A stretch of 64,000 nt of DNA from Nocardia niigatensis NBRC 100131. Lineage in GTDB: Bacteria > Actinomycetota > Actinomycetes > Mycobacteriales > Mycobacteriaceae. A model generated the notes under the pieces. The model did no database searches. It was given only the letters and a program-made list of their open reading frames with translations, and was not told where the DNA came from. Below are positions 7,596-15,005 of the stretch, in pieces. Each line of letters starts with the position of its first letter. The first letter of the stretch is position 1. The translations under genes were made by a program, and so were the position numbers. The stretch is from contig NZ_BAGC01000109.1 of NCBI RefSeq assembly GCF_000308655.1, positions 62,001 to 126,000 on the forward strand, given 5' to 3'.

Positions 7596-8891
7596 CTACG
7601 CACCACCGAGCGATATGGACGTCACCGTGCGCGTCGAGCAACCGTCCGGCGCGGCCTGCCCCGCCAAACGCTCGTCGACCCAACGCAGGGCCGCGGGAGT
7701 CGCACTGATCGCGAGGCTGACGTGCTCGCTGGTCTGGTCCCGCGTATAGGTGATCCGCGCGCCCGACGCGCACCAATCCGCCACCGCCCGGTCGGTCCTT
7801 GCGACGATGACGATCTCGTCGTTCGCGGCGTGATAGATGAACAGCGGCGCGGTCGGCACGGTGCTGAAGTCCAATTCGCCCAACGACGGCTGTATCTGCT
7901 CGAACAGTTGCGAGAAGGGGATCGTCAGGTAGTCGTCCATGTTCACGAACGCGTGCTGAGCCACGTTCGGCGTCACGCATTTGCTGTCACCCGCGGCCAT
8001 CAGAGCGCGCCCGGCGGGCGTCAGATACGTGTCGAAAGCCGCCGCCACCCGCGAATCGCCGCGCGTCATGCCCGGCAGGATCGAGGGCAGGAACCCGGAG
8101 AACGGACCGGCGTTCAGCGACTGTAGGTAGGGGCCCCCGGGTGATGTCCAACCGCCGAGGGTGACAGCGACCAGTCGTATTTCGGGGGCGTAGGTCGGTT
8201 GGACCTGCGCGGCCCAACTGGTACTGATCGACCCGCCGGAGTAGCCCATCGCGGCAACCGGAGTATCGGTTCCGGGCAGGCCCAGCGGCGCGAAAGCCTC
8301 GGCCGCGCGCACTCCGTCGAGCGCGGCGTAACCCGGCTGTTTCGGGGTGAACAGAACCCCCTTCGGGCCCTCCCAGTCGGGGATGGAAATCGCGTGACCG
8401 GAGGACAGCATCTGGTCGATCTGAATCAAATCCAGTGAGGCGTCGTATTTGTCCGGCGCTCCTTGCTGGAGCACGTACGAGGGAGCGCACTGGGGGGCCG
8501 AGGCGTCCTCGGCAACCTGATAGCTGATCAAACCTTTGACCTGCCCGGTTCGCGGGCGCAGCACCGTCGTCACGGTCACCATGGGCTGGCCGTTGGTATC
8601 GGTCGTCCGATACAGCAACTGCCAGGCGTCGGCGTCCTGCGCCTGTGGCGTCATCGAGGCCACCTCGACGGGTCGCGAATTCAGGATCGTGCCCGGCGCT
8701 TTCGAAGCCCAGCCCGACGGCGGGGTATAGAACGGGTCGTTCTGCGGAGTCACCAGCGGATCCGCACTACCGACCGCCACGGAACTACCGGTAAAGCACG
8801 CCATCGCCGAAACCGCGATCAGAACCGAGCGCAATTGACTGCGCTTGACCACTGAACCCGTTGAACCACAGGCTGATACGACACTACCCAT
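7596..8891 (-). CDS. Secreted lipase (LIP family, alpha/beta hydrolase)
   Basis: A 431-residue exported esterase/lipase of the secretory lipase family. The N-terminus has basic residues (VKRSQLRS), a hydrophobic stretch (VLIAVSAMACF) and a likely signal peptidase site after VGSA near residue 43. The nucleophile elbow is GYSGGS (Ser218), the acid is probably Asp358 in AANDE, and the base is His390 in SEHVS. The ATG at 8889-8891 has GGGAGGG upstream; a GTG 13 codons in would give a more standard signal peptide but has no ribosome site. It probably hydrolyses acylglycerols outside the cell. It stands alone between IS21 relics. Confidence 0.88.
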   Translation of the reverse strand: MGSVVSACGSTGSVVKRSQLRSVLIAVSAMACFTGSSVAVGSADPLVTPQNDPFYTPPSGWASKAPGTILNSRPVEVASMTPQAQDADAWQLLYRTTDTNGQPMVTVTTVLRPRTGQVKGLISYQVAEDASAPQCAPSYVLQQGAPDKYDASLDLIQIDQMLSSGHAISIPDWEGPKGVLFTPKQPGYAALDGVRAAEAFAPLGLPGTDTPVAAMGYSGGSISTSWAAQVQPTYAPEIRLVAVTLGGWTSPGGPYLQSLNAGPFSGFLPSILPGMTRGDSRVAAAFDTYLTPAGRALMAAGDSKCVTPNVAQHAFVNMDDYLTIPFSQLFEQIQPSLGELDFSTVPTAPLFIYHAANDEIVIVARTDRAVADWCASGARITYTRDQTSEHVSLAISATPAALRWVDERLAGQAAPDGCSTRTVTSISLGGA

Positions 8892-9052
8892 TACTCGGAC
8901 TTCCCTCCCTGGAGGGGATCGACTCCCGCGAATCCCCCTGAGCGCCGTCAGAATACATTCCTCGATCGGGATGGATGCCCGAATCGGACAATCAAGATCA
9001 CGCCGATCGATCGTCGTCCCATCGTGTCGGCCGCCGTTGCTGGATTCGACGC

Positions 9053-9568
9053 GTGAGTGAACATCAGCGAGATGTGACCGAGATCGATACGGCCACAGCG
9101 CGATTCCTCCGTTTCCACCATCGGCCGAACGAATATTCCGAGCGGATCCTGAACCTGGTCGACGGTCGCCGGCTGCTCGAGGCGATCCCGCGGCTCGTGG
9201 GCGCGAATTTCGGATCGTGGTCGCGCGCGGATATCGACCGGATTCTCGACGGGACAGGTTGGCCTATCCACGAGGATCGGCACGGGATCAAGGCCGTCAT
9301 GGAAAGGGATTCCCACTGGTCGTATGTCAGTGCGTCGACGACACCCGGCTACATGGATGCCGAACGCTGGGGATTCGGTGAATTCCATGACCTGTCCATG
9401 ACACAGTATGTCGCTCCGGCACAGTTGGATCGGGCCTACGCGGCGGCACTGGAGGCGTGCATTCGGCCGCTCGGCGCACCGCCACTGGTAGGTGGACCCG
9501 ACGCGTTCGCGACGTGGTACCGAAATCCACCTCGGCTTCGGCCCCCGGCCGGTGGGTCTGTGGGATAA
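9053..9568 (+). CDS. Hypothetical protein, C-terminus probably lost to an IS21 junction
   Basis: The frame is open from upstream, but the GTG at 9053 gives a sensible start (MSEHQRDVTEIDTATARF). About 155 residues look like real protein, including FHHRPNEYSERILNL, LVDGRRLLEAIPRLVG and TPGYMDAERWGFGEFHD. From about 9519 the DNA reads as an antisense IstA fragment, so the last 16 or so codons are foreign and the true C-terminus is missing. I do not recognise the family. It may be non-functional. Confidence 0.5.
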   Translation: MSEHQRDVTEIDTATARFLRFHHRPNEYSERILNLVDGRRLLEAIPRLVGANFGSWSRADIDRILDGTGWPIHEDRHGIKAVMERDSHWSYVSASTTPGYMDAERWGFGEFHDLSMTQYVAPAQLDRAYAAALEACIRPLGAPPLVGGPDAFATWYRNPPRLRPPAGGSVG

Positions 9569-9704
9569 ACACCTGCGGCGGTTCACGACCGGCTTCGATC
9601 CTGATCTGCGGCTTGCGGCGATCAACGTAATCACGGACTGTCTGATAGGCGATATTGGTCATGCCGTGCTCGTCGATCAGCCGCTCGAAGATCCTGCGGC
9701 GAGC
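9519..9704 (-). pseudogene. IstA (IS21 transposase) internal fragment
   Basis: About 62 codons read IFERLIDEHGM, YQTVRDYVDRRKP, VFIPQTHRPGAEAEVDFG. This matches the segment of IstA transposases that leads into the DDE core. Both flanks lose homology: to the left the frame runs antisense into the hypothetical gene, to the right no HTH region is visible. Paired with the IstB fragment at 7314-7439 it suggests one dismantled IS21 element or two independent relics. Confidence 0.65.
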
Positions 9705-10067
9705 GCCAGCGGGGACGACCACCACCGCTTGCGGGCGATCCTGAACACGCATGGTCACCGGCACGCCGATGTGATCATCAGCGGGCTGTACTTGGTGGCG
9801 TTCGAACCCAGCCGCCAGACAGCGTGCTCGACGCCGTGGTCCACGGACTTGCACCGGGTGGCGTCTTCACCCACATTCGCTTACACCTCGACGCAGTGGA
9901 CGCGCCCGCCCGCAGTCACGGCAATGCTTCATCGGTCATTTCGAGGAAGTCGTGCCCTGCCGGACCATGTGGGCGAATCTGCGTCCGGCATTCGTCTACT
10001 TCTGTCGTCGCCCAACTGTCGATCAGCAGGACACCGCGCCGACGACCGCCTTCGAACACAGCGAGCG
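9705..10067. other. Gene-free stretch
   Basis: No supported gene. A plus-strand frame ending near 10088 gives an unassigned peptide (VVPCRTMWANLRPAFVYFC) that may be a tail of a lost gene. The rest looks like junction DNA between the IstA fragment and the AraC fragment. Confidence 0.5.
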
Positions 10068-10309
10068 CTACGCCGCAGGGTTCGGGCGATGACCAGCCGG
10101 GGTGTCGCGGCTCGGAGCCGCGCCGAACATCCGGCGGTATTCGCGGCTGAACTGGGACGGACTGTCGTAGCCCACCTGGTGGGCGATAGCGGTGATGTCG
10201 TGGGCCTGCGACATCAGCAGCAGCCGCGCTTGCTGGAGCCGTATCTGCTTCTGGAACTGGATAGGGCTCTGCGCGGTAACGATCTGAAAGTGCCGGTGAA
10301 ACGCCGTCA
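10068..10309 (-). pseudogene. AraC-family regulator, C-terminal DNA-binding fragment
   Basis: About 80 codons on the minus strand encode the second half of an AraC HTH domain: FHRHFQIVTAQSPIQFQKQ, RLQQARLLLM, VGYDSPSQFSREYRRMFG. The ligand-binding domain and first helices are missing. The fragment begins in a different frame exactly where the response regulator gene ends, so it was probably truncated by a deletion that fused the two loci. No start codon or ribosome site of its own is visible. Confidence 0.7.
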
Positions 10310-10951
10310 ATCTCTGGTTTCCACCCGCCGCAGCCGCGAGGCATAGACAGCGGCCTCGGTGCGGGTGTGCAGATCGAGCTTGGCCAATATGTTGGAGACG
10401 TAATTCTTGACGGTCTTCTCGGCCAGGTACATGCGCTCGCCGATCTGCCTGTTGGTAAGCCCCTCGGTCAGCAGGGCGAGCATCGTGCGTTCCTGAGCCG
10501 ACAGACCCGACAGTTCGTCGCTGTCCTCGGCACGCACCCGGAGCCGGCGCATCAGTACAGCCGCAGCCCGGTTGTCGAGCAGGGAGCCGCCCGCGCCGAC
10601 CGTCTTGATCGCCTCGACCAGCGCCAGGCCCTTGATGTCTTTGAGGACATAGCCGCTCGCACCGGCCAGCACCGCACCGAGTATCGCCTGTTCGTCGGTG
10701 AACGAGGTCAGCATCAGGCACCGAAGGCCATCGACTCTGGCGAGCAGGTCACGACACAGTTCGATGCCGTTGCCGTCGGGCAGGCTGATGTCGAGCACCG
10801 CGACATCGGGGGCGAGAGCGGGAATGCGGGCCAGCGCCTGGGAACAGTTGGCGGCCTCGCCGACAATGGTGAGGTCGGGATCAGTCCCTAGCAGGTCTAT
10901 CAGTCCGCGGCGGACCATCTCGTGGTCGTCGACCATGAACACCTTGGTCAT
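10307..10951 (-). CDS. devR: DevR/DosR-like NarL-family response regulator (orphan)
   Basis: A 214-residue two-component regulator. The receiver domain spans about residues 1-118, with acidic pocket Asp8-Asp9, phosphoacceptor Asp54 in AVLDISLPDG, Thr82 and Lys104 in GYVLKDIKG. The LuxR-type HTH covers about 145-205, with LTEGLTNRQIGERM and YLAEKTVKNYVSNIL. Family wording such as DGNGIELCRDLL and LAGASGYVLKDIKG is close to mycobacterial DevR/DosR, the hypoxia and dormancy regulator. No DosS/DosT-like kinase gene is in the window, so a partner would be encoded elsewhere. GGGGAA precedes the ATG. Whether it controls a dormancy regulon here is inference. Confidence 0.85.
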   Translation of the reverse strand: MTKVFMVDDHEMVRRGLIDLLGTDPDLTIVGEAANCSQALARIPALAPDVAVLDISLPDGNGIELCRDLLARVDGLRCLMLTSFTDEQAILGAVLAGASGYVLKDIKGLALVEAIKTVGAGGSLLDNRAAAVLMRRLRVRAEDSDELSGLSAQERTMLALLTEGLTNRQIGERMYLAEKTVKNYVSNILAKLDLHTRTEAAVYASRLRRVETRD

Positions 10952-11122
10952 CGGAACTTCCCCTTACCCATTCGATCCGGGGGCGGTTACCCATCCTCAC
11001 GATATCCACTCACCGGATCATTCGCGTGATGGGCTGACCACATCCCTGCACGAAGATCCGCGGCCCGCAGTTCAGCCATCTAGGGCCTGAACTGCGAAAA
11101 ATGCTGGCCGCGAAGATGTCTC

Positions 11123-11206
11123 GAACAAGCCAATGCCGTGCGCGCCCGCGCCGCCGACGGCGAGCCGAAAGCCAAGCTGGCCAAGAAATTCGACGAGGAT
11201 CGCTGA
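11123..11206 (+). pseudogene. Possible serine recombinase/resolvase C-terminal relic
   Basis: A 27-codon reading frame (EQANAVRARAADGEP, then KAKLAKKF and a stop) resembles the C-terminal HTH of Hin/resolvase-type recombinases, where such a stretch precedes the recognition helix. It is too short to be sure. Confidence 0.3.
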
Positions 11207-11414
11207 GAAGAACAGTGTGACGAGCCCGAGCGGCGGCATCCACCACCGCACGCGGGTCTCCTTGCGCAGGCTCTTCGGCAGGACACCGGAAAAGCACGCA
11301 GGGCGCGGATCTCACGCAGGGTCCGTACCTGCCCAGGCGTGCGTGTACCGGAACGGCCCTGGCCCGGCCGCGGCTGGTTCGGTCGCGGCAAGCCCCAGCG
11401 ATTGCGCGCGACCC

Positions 11415-11443
11415 AACCACCGCGCTCTGAGAGTGCGGTGGTT
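11415..11443. repeat. Imperfect palindrome beside the IS630 relic
   Basis: AACCACCGCGCTCTGAGAGT continues into GCGGTGGTT, giving 14-bp arms around a central G with one G-T mismatch. It sits 11 bases before the surviving IS630 coding sequence. It may mark the deletion junction or an element end. Confidence 0.55.
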
Positions 11444-11454
11444 AGGTCGGCGCG

Positions 11455-11867
11455 TTGGACTTGACCACCGGCCAGATTCACTACCGGATCCGAGATCGCA
11501 AGCGGTGGAACGAGTTCCTGGCGTTCCTGAAATCGCTGCGAACCCGGTGGCCGGGCGACAGGCTGTACGTAGTCCTGGACAACTTCTCACCGCACCAACG
11601 CGCCGAGGTCCGCGACTGGTGCGCCACCAACGACGTCGAGCTGGTGTTCCTGCCGACCTACTCCTCGTGGTCGAACTGGATCGAGTGCGAGTTCGCCGCG
11701 CTGCGCTACTTCGCCCTCAACGGCACCGACCACCGCAGCCATGACGAGCAGGACAACGCGATCGGCACCCACATCCGCTGTGGCGCAACCAGCACGCCGA
11801 ACCCACAACCGAGTTCGCCGTGAACTCCAAGATCCGACTACCCGATTACCTACCCGACGTCGCCTGA
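11455..11867 (+). pseudogene. IS630-family transposase, 3' part with frameshift
   Basis: The C-terminal half of an IS630 DDE transposase: LDLTTGQIHYRIRDRKRW, LYVVLDNFSPHQR (second Asp), LVFLPTYSSWSNWIECEF (the final acidic residue), YFALNGTDHRSHDEQDNAI. Near 11778 a two-base insertion after ACATCCGC shifts the frame; the other frame resumes with RNQHAEPTTEFAVN and ends LPDYLPDVA. The N-terminal HTH and first Asp are absent upstream. Its 3' end overlaps the convergent hypothetical gene. Confidence 0.8.
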
Positions 11868-12257
11868 CACGGCACCAGGCGCTTCCCGATCGGCGGCGAG
11901 GACCTGCTCGAGGTACGGCGGATGAACCCAACACCGCTGTCCAAGCAACTCCACCTTATGCCAGAACAGACCAGCTGCCGGCTCGAAGCGGGTTGATCGC
12001 GGCATCACGCCGAGCAGCCGGATCGGTCGTGCACCACCCGACGCCCGCGTTCCCTCCATGACATAGATCGCGTCATCGGTCACGGCAACGCACCGGAACC
12101 TCACCTTGACGAACACGCCGAACAGATACGCGGGGAGGAAATAGGCGAAATGCGGCGCGGTCTGAGAGACGAACACCTGCCTGATCTCACTGCCTGGAGG
12201 GAGGAACGCAATCGCACGGTCGGCGATGTACGCGGGCGGGGTGACACTGGGAGCCAT
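11850..12257 (-). CDS. Hypothetical protein
   Basis: A 135-residue protein starting at the ATG at 12255-12257, which follows GAGGGGGAAT by 5 bases; longer in-frame starts lack a ribosome site. Visible stretches are AYIADRAIAFLPPGSEIRQVF, a moderately hydrophobic PHFAYFLPAYLFGVFVKVRF, and CVAVTDDAIYVMEGT. This pattern resembles small actinobacterial proteins with a PH-like beta fold that ask how a residue is displayed, but I cannot name a family. The last codons overlap the IS630 relic on the other strand, so the C-terminus may have been replaced. Confidence 0.6.
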   Translation of the reverse strand: MAPSVTPPAYIADRAIAFLPPGSEIRQVFVSQTAPHFAYFLPAYLFGVFVKVRFRCVAVTDDAIYVMEGTRASGGARPIRLLGVMPRSTRFEPAAGLFWHKVELLGQRCWVHPPYLEQVLAADREAPGAVSGDVG

Positions 12258-12316
12258 GCTCGATTCCCCCTCAATACCTAGTGCGCGAGTCGCCTTTGTT
12301 GCGTACCGCAATGGGT

Positions 12317-12517
12317 TTACCAGCGTTGATCGGCTTGACCGCTGCATGGGTACGTGACGACCGGTGCCGGATCAGGGTTCGCCCCCTGAATATCGAGACA
12401 GAAACCATTCATTCCACTGCGGATCTGCAGGCTGTCAGCCGACGCCGTAGCCGCTACGGCCAATGCGGCAATAGCAATCAGCAATAGAATGACAGATCTA
12501 CGAATGCCTTTCAGCAC
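12317..12517 (-). CDS. Small secreted protein with a truncated ricin-type lectin repeat
   Basis: A GTG at 12515-12517 follows GGAGGGGAAG by 3-5 bases and is preferred to the TTG overlapping that site. The 66-residue product has a signal peptide (MLKGIRRSVILLLIAIAALA, cleavage likely after ATASA) and then IRSGMNGFCLDIQGANPDPA and SGQADQRW. The last part is the start of a ricin B-type beta-trefoil: a Q-x-W motif with the expected Cys pair. A full domain needs about 120 residues, so the stop after the first QxW truncates it. It is either a decayed gene or a very short secreted peptide. Confidence 0.5.
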   Translation of the reverse strand: MLKGIRRSVILLLIAIAALAVAATASADSLQIRSGMNGFCLDIQGANPDPAPVVTYPCSGQADQRW

Positions 12518-12977
12518 GCCCTTCCCCTCCAACTACAGCCCCGCTGGCGGCAGCTCTGGATGGAGAGCTAGCACAGCCACCCCGTGCCGTCTCGGCAGTT
12601 TCTCCAAGCCTGCGAGTTGACTAAAATCACTGCTGCGGAACACTTTCCGTTCCTTCGAAGCCCATCGCCAGTGGCCCGCGATCGGCCCTGCGTCATGGTT
12701 GTTCGGTGCGATTGATCGGTGATGACGGGTACAGGTTGGTCGAGACCATCGCACCAATTCCCGGCCTCAGCGTCGCCGTTCGGGTGGCGGGCGCGCGCGA
12801 ACCAACATCCGGCTCGCCGTCACTGCGTCCATGGCGCCCGCGGGGCGGCGGCGTCGCAGCCGCGTTTCGACCCGGGATCCGGCGCGTCTCAAGGCACGTC
12901 GGTGCAATGGTCGAATATTCTTGGGCACGATCCCGGAACTGGCTTGAGAAGAACCGTCAAGCGAGAGGCAGTGCGGC
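12518..12977. other. Gene-free stretch before the Trypco2 gene
   Basis: About 460 bases with only shadow ORFs. It must contain the promoters of the leftward ricin-like gene and the rightward Trypco2 gene. No clear -35/-10 pair was assigned. Confidence 0.5.
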
Positions 12978-13319
12978 GTGACTATTCCAGCTGATGGCTC
13001 GATCGAACTTTCCGACATGATCCGCTACCTCAAGTCCGAGTTGACCACGGCTCGAACGGACCCAGGCGACGAAGTCAAGCTGACGCTCGACGAATGCGCC
13101 ATCGAGCTGAACATCGCTGTGAAACGCGAAGCCAAGGGAGACATCAAGGCGTACGTTGTCACCATCGGCGGCGGGATCTCCTCGGCGCAGACGCATAAGA
13201 TCAGCGCGAAGTTCAAGCCCACCGCCGAGAGCGATCCGAACGAACACATCTACGAGACCGGCAGCGGTGCATCGCCGTCCAAGCCCACCGCCGGCCCGGC
13301 GACGTCCCGGGGAGCCTGA
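12978..13319 (+). CDS. Trypsin-co-occurring domain (Trypco2-like) protein
   Basis: A 113-residue protein starting at GTG 12978 after GAGAGG. The body matches the Trypco2 pattern: IELSDMIRYLKSELTTAR, a beta-strand with LTLDECAIELNIAVKRE, then AYVVTIGGGISSAQTHKI, and a disordered Pro/Ser/Thr tail. In other actinobacteria this small domain is encoded next to proteases or NTPase-protease conflict proteins. Here the next gene is a broken aspartic protease, which fits loosely. The molecular role of the domain is not established. Confidence 0.7.
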   Translation: MTIPADGSIELSDMIRYLKSELTTARTDPGDEVKLTLDECAIELNIAVKREAKGDIKAYVVTIGGGISSAQTHKISAKFKPTAESDPNEHIYETGSGASPSKPTAGPATSRGA

Positions 13320-13554
13320 CAATGCCCTGAGCGAACCGTCTCCCGGCAGTCGCTGGATCAGTGAGAACTGGGAATCGCTCACCGAGACTCACCGCTTTGA
13401 ATAGGTCATATCGGACGGCGAAGGTCTGACGGCGGCTTCCTCCAACCTCGCACAAGCTCTGGTCTATTGTGAATCCCGCCGGTTACGCCTTGCCCGATCC
13501 CGTCCTCAGCATTGCATTCGTCGACGGACAGGAACGCGAACAGGACTACCCAGG
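13320..13554. other. Spacer between Trypco2 and protease relic
   Basis: No supported gene. A 29-codon frame from GTG 13469 (MNPAGYALPDPVLSIAFVDG...) ends in an ATGA overlap with the start of the protease relic. This could mean translational coupling, but it lacks a ribosome site. Confidence 0.4.
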
Positions 13555-13954
13555 ATGACCATCCAGGCGGACTTCGACGACGACGAGCCCATCAAGCCCG
13601 GCGTCCCCCGAGCCGAACTCGTGCTCTTCGGGCCGGCCGGCCCGGACAGCTCGCCGCGACGTTCAACAAGGCCCTCGTCGACACGGGCGCGGCGCACACC
13701 CAACTCCCCGAAGAACTCGCCCTGCATATCGGGCGCAACCCCCGCGTCGATGGCGCCCAGGTCAAGATATCCGCGGCCGCTGGAACTGCCTCGCACTGGC
13801 GGCTCCGCGTGGACCTGGAATTCGAGGGCATTTTCGTGTCGTCCTACCCGTGTATTTCAGTCCCGGCGCAGTCGATCTCGTCGGGCGCAGCACCATCTAT
13901 GCGGCTTGCCCCACCACGGGATTCGAGCGCGCCCGATGGCTGCGAAAGTACTGA
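13555..13954 (+). pseudogene. Retropepsin-like aspartic protease, two frameshifts
   Basis: Three consecutive frames together encode one protein. The first is MTIQADFDDDEPIKPGVPRA and ELVLFGPAGP. The second is FNKALVDTGAAHTQLPEELA with KISAAAGTASHWRLRVDLEF. The third is VYFSPGAVDLVGRSTIYAA ending FERARWLRKY. The Asp-Thr-Gly in ALVDTGAAHT is the catalytic signature of single-domain retropepsins, and the DLVGRS block fits the C-terminal strand. Both shifts are in the same direction and occur near 13650 and 13850. It is either a dead gene or affected by sequencing errors in GC-rich runs. Confidence 0.65.
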
Positions 13955-14527
13955 CGAACGGACGCCGACCGGGCGAAAACGACGCCGCATTCTCCTGGCC
14001 TAAAATCCAAGGCCGCCACCGGAAGTGAGCCAGGGCCGTTGTTCTTACAGTCCCACAACCGGCATTGTGCATTCGATGCGTTCGAAAGATGGAACACCAC
14101 TGACGGCCAAGATCATTGGCTCCGGTCCGGTTGAAATCGACCCCGAAGAATGTGATTTCGACGCAATCTTCAGCGAACGGTCACGCCGATAGGGCCACCG
14201 CTCCAAGATCGGGTTGGTTGCCGGGATGATCGGCAGTTACGAAATCGCGCCCCTGGGCGACAGCACGTTGCCGCCGATGTCCCGCTAGAGATCGACAAGA
14301 TCATTGACAGGGACCGGCTGCAGGGCAGAAATGGGACCCAAGTCCGATGGAGTACCGCAGGCCGAAGGCCCGTTCCGACCGAGTTCCCTCGGATGGAGCG
14401 GGCCTTCGACGATTGACGGGGATGTCGGTCGATATCAATCATGCCTGCGATCGTGTGGCTTTGGACAACCGAAGCCACAGGATCGCAATGACATTCGGTC
14501 CGTCCGAGCTCGTTCAGCGATCTCTGC
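13955..14527. other. Decayed stretch, no firm gene
   Basis: About 570 bases. A 38-codon ORF at 14076-14192 (MRSKDGTPLTAKIIGSG...) and nearby broken frames look like gene remains, without recognisable family. The end of the stretch holds the hairpin at 14364-14407. Confidence 0.5.
14364..14407 (-). terminator. Long hairpin downstream of the flavoprotein gene
   Basis: GAAGGCCCGTTCC pairs with GGAGCGGGCCTTC (12 of 13), and inside it CCGAG pairs with CTCGG around a TTCC loop. It lies 120 bases after the stop of the leftward F420/PPOX gene and is the likely end of that transcript. No U-tract, as is usual in this group. Confidence 0.55.
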
Positions 14528-14962
14528 TCAGAATCCGCGCAGGCGGTCGGGGACTATGCGCACCGGAATCGAATAGTCGGCGAAGAACTGTTCCCTGGTC
14601 ATCCCGATGTCCACCAGCCCCTCGGTGTACTTCTCGACGAAGGCATCGAGCTCAGCGGCGGAGGCACCGTCCGCATCGACCCGGGCCGTGCCGGTGAACA
14701 CGATGACGTCACCGCCCGTGGCGGTGGAGTTGAGGTTCAGCGAAACACGGGAATTGGCAGCAATATTGCGCAACTTGGGGGTGTCCGGCTGAGTGAACAC
14801 GAGGAACGCTCCGTCATCCCACTGGAACCAAACCGGATTGGGCTGCGGTGTGCCGCTGGGACTTACGGTGGTCAGCCAGATGATGGTGTCCTGCACCAGA
14901 TGCTTACTGACCTTTACTCCGAAGTCGGTGTTCGAGTCGATGAGGGACGAGGAACTGGACAT
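14528..14962 (-). CDS. PPOX-class F420-dependent/FMN oxidoreductase (Rv3369-type)
   Basis: A 144-residue split-barrel flavoprotein. The typical opening IIWLTTVSPSGTPQPNPVWF, then FLVFTQPDTPKLRNIAAN and the strand SVSLNLNS-like region place it in the Rv3369/TIGR03667 group of PPOX-family proteins that bind F420 or FMN. It begins 44 bases downstream of the large SARP gene on the same strand, so the two may be co-transcribed. It may act on a cluster intermediate or in redox defence; nothing in the sequence decides this. Confidence 0.8.
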   Translation of the reverse strand: MSSSSSLIDSNTDFGVKVSKHLVQDTIIWLTTVSPSGTPQPNPVWFQWDDGAFLVFTQPDTPKLRNIAANSRVSLNLNSTATGGDVIVFTGTARVDADGASAAELDAFVEKYTEGLVDIGMTREQFFADYSIPVRIVPDRLRGF

Positions 14963-15005
14963 TCGATCTCCTTGTGGGATGTCGGTCGAATCGGTTCACA
15001 GGCCG

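Noticed and set aside
6967..7749. A 260-codon plus-strand frame
   Set aside because: It crosses hairpins, the IstB relic on the other strand and the lipase 3' end; composition is not protein-like.
9492..10346. A 284-codon plus-strand frame
   Set aside because: It runs antisense to the IstA and AraC fragments and has no coherent domain.
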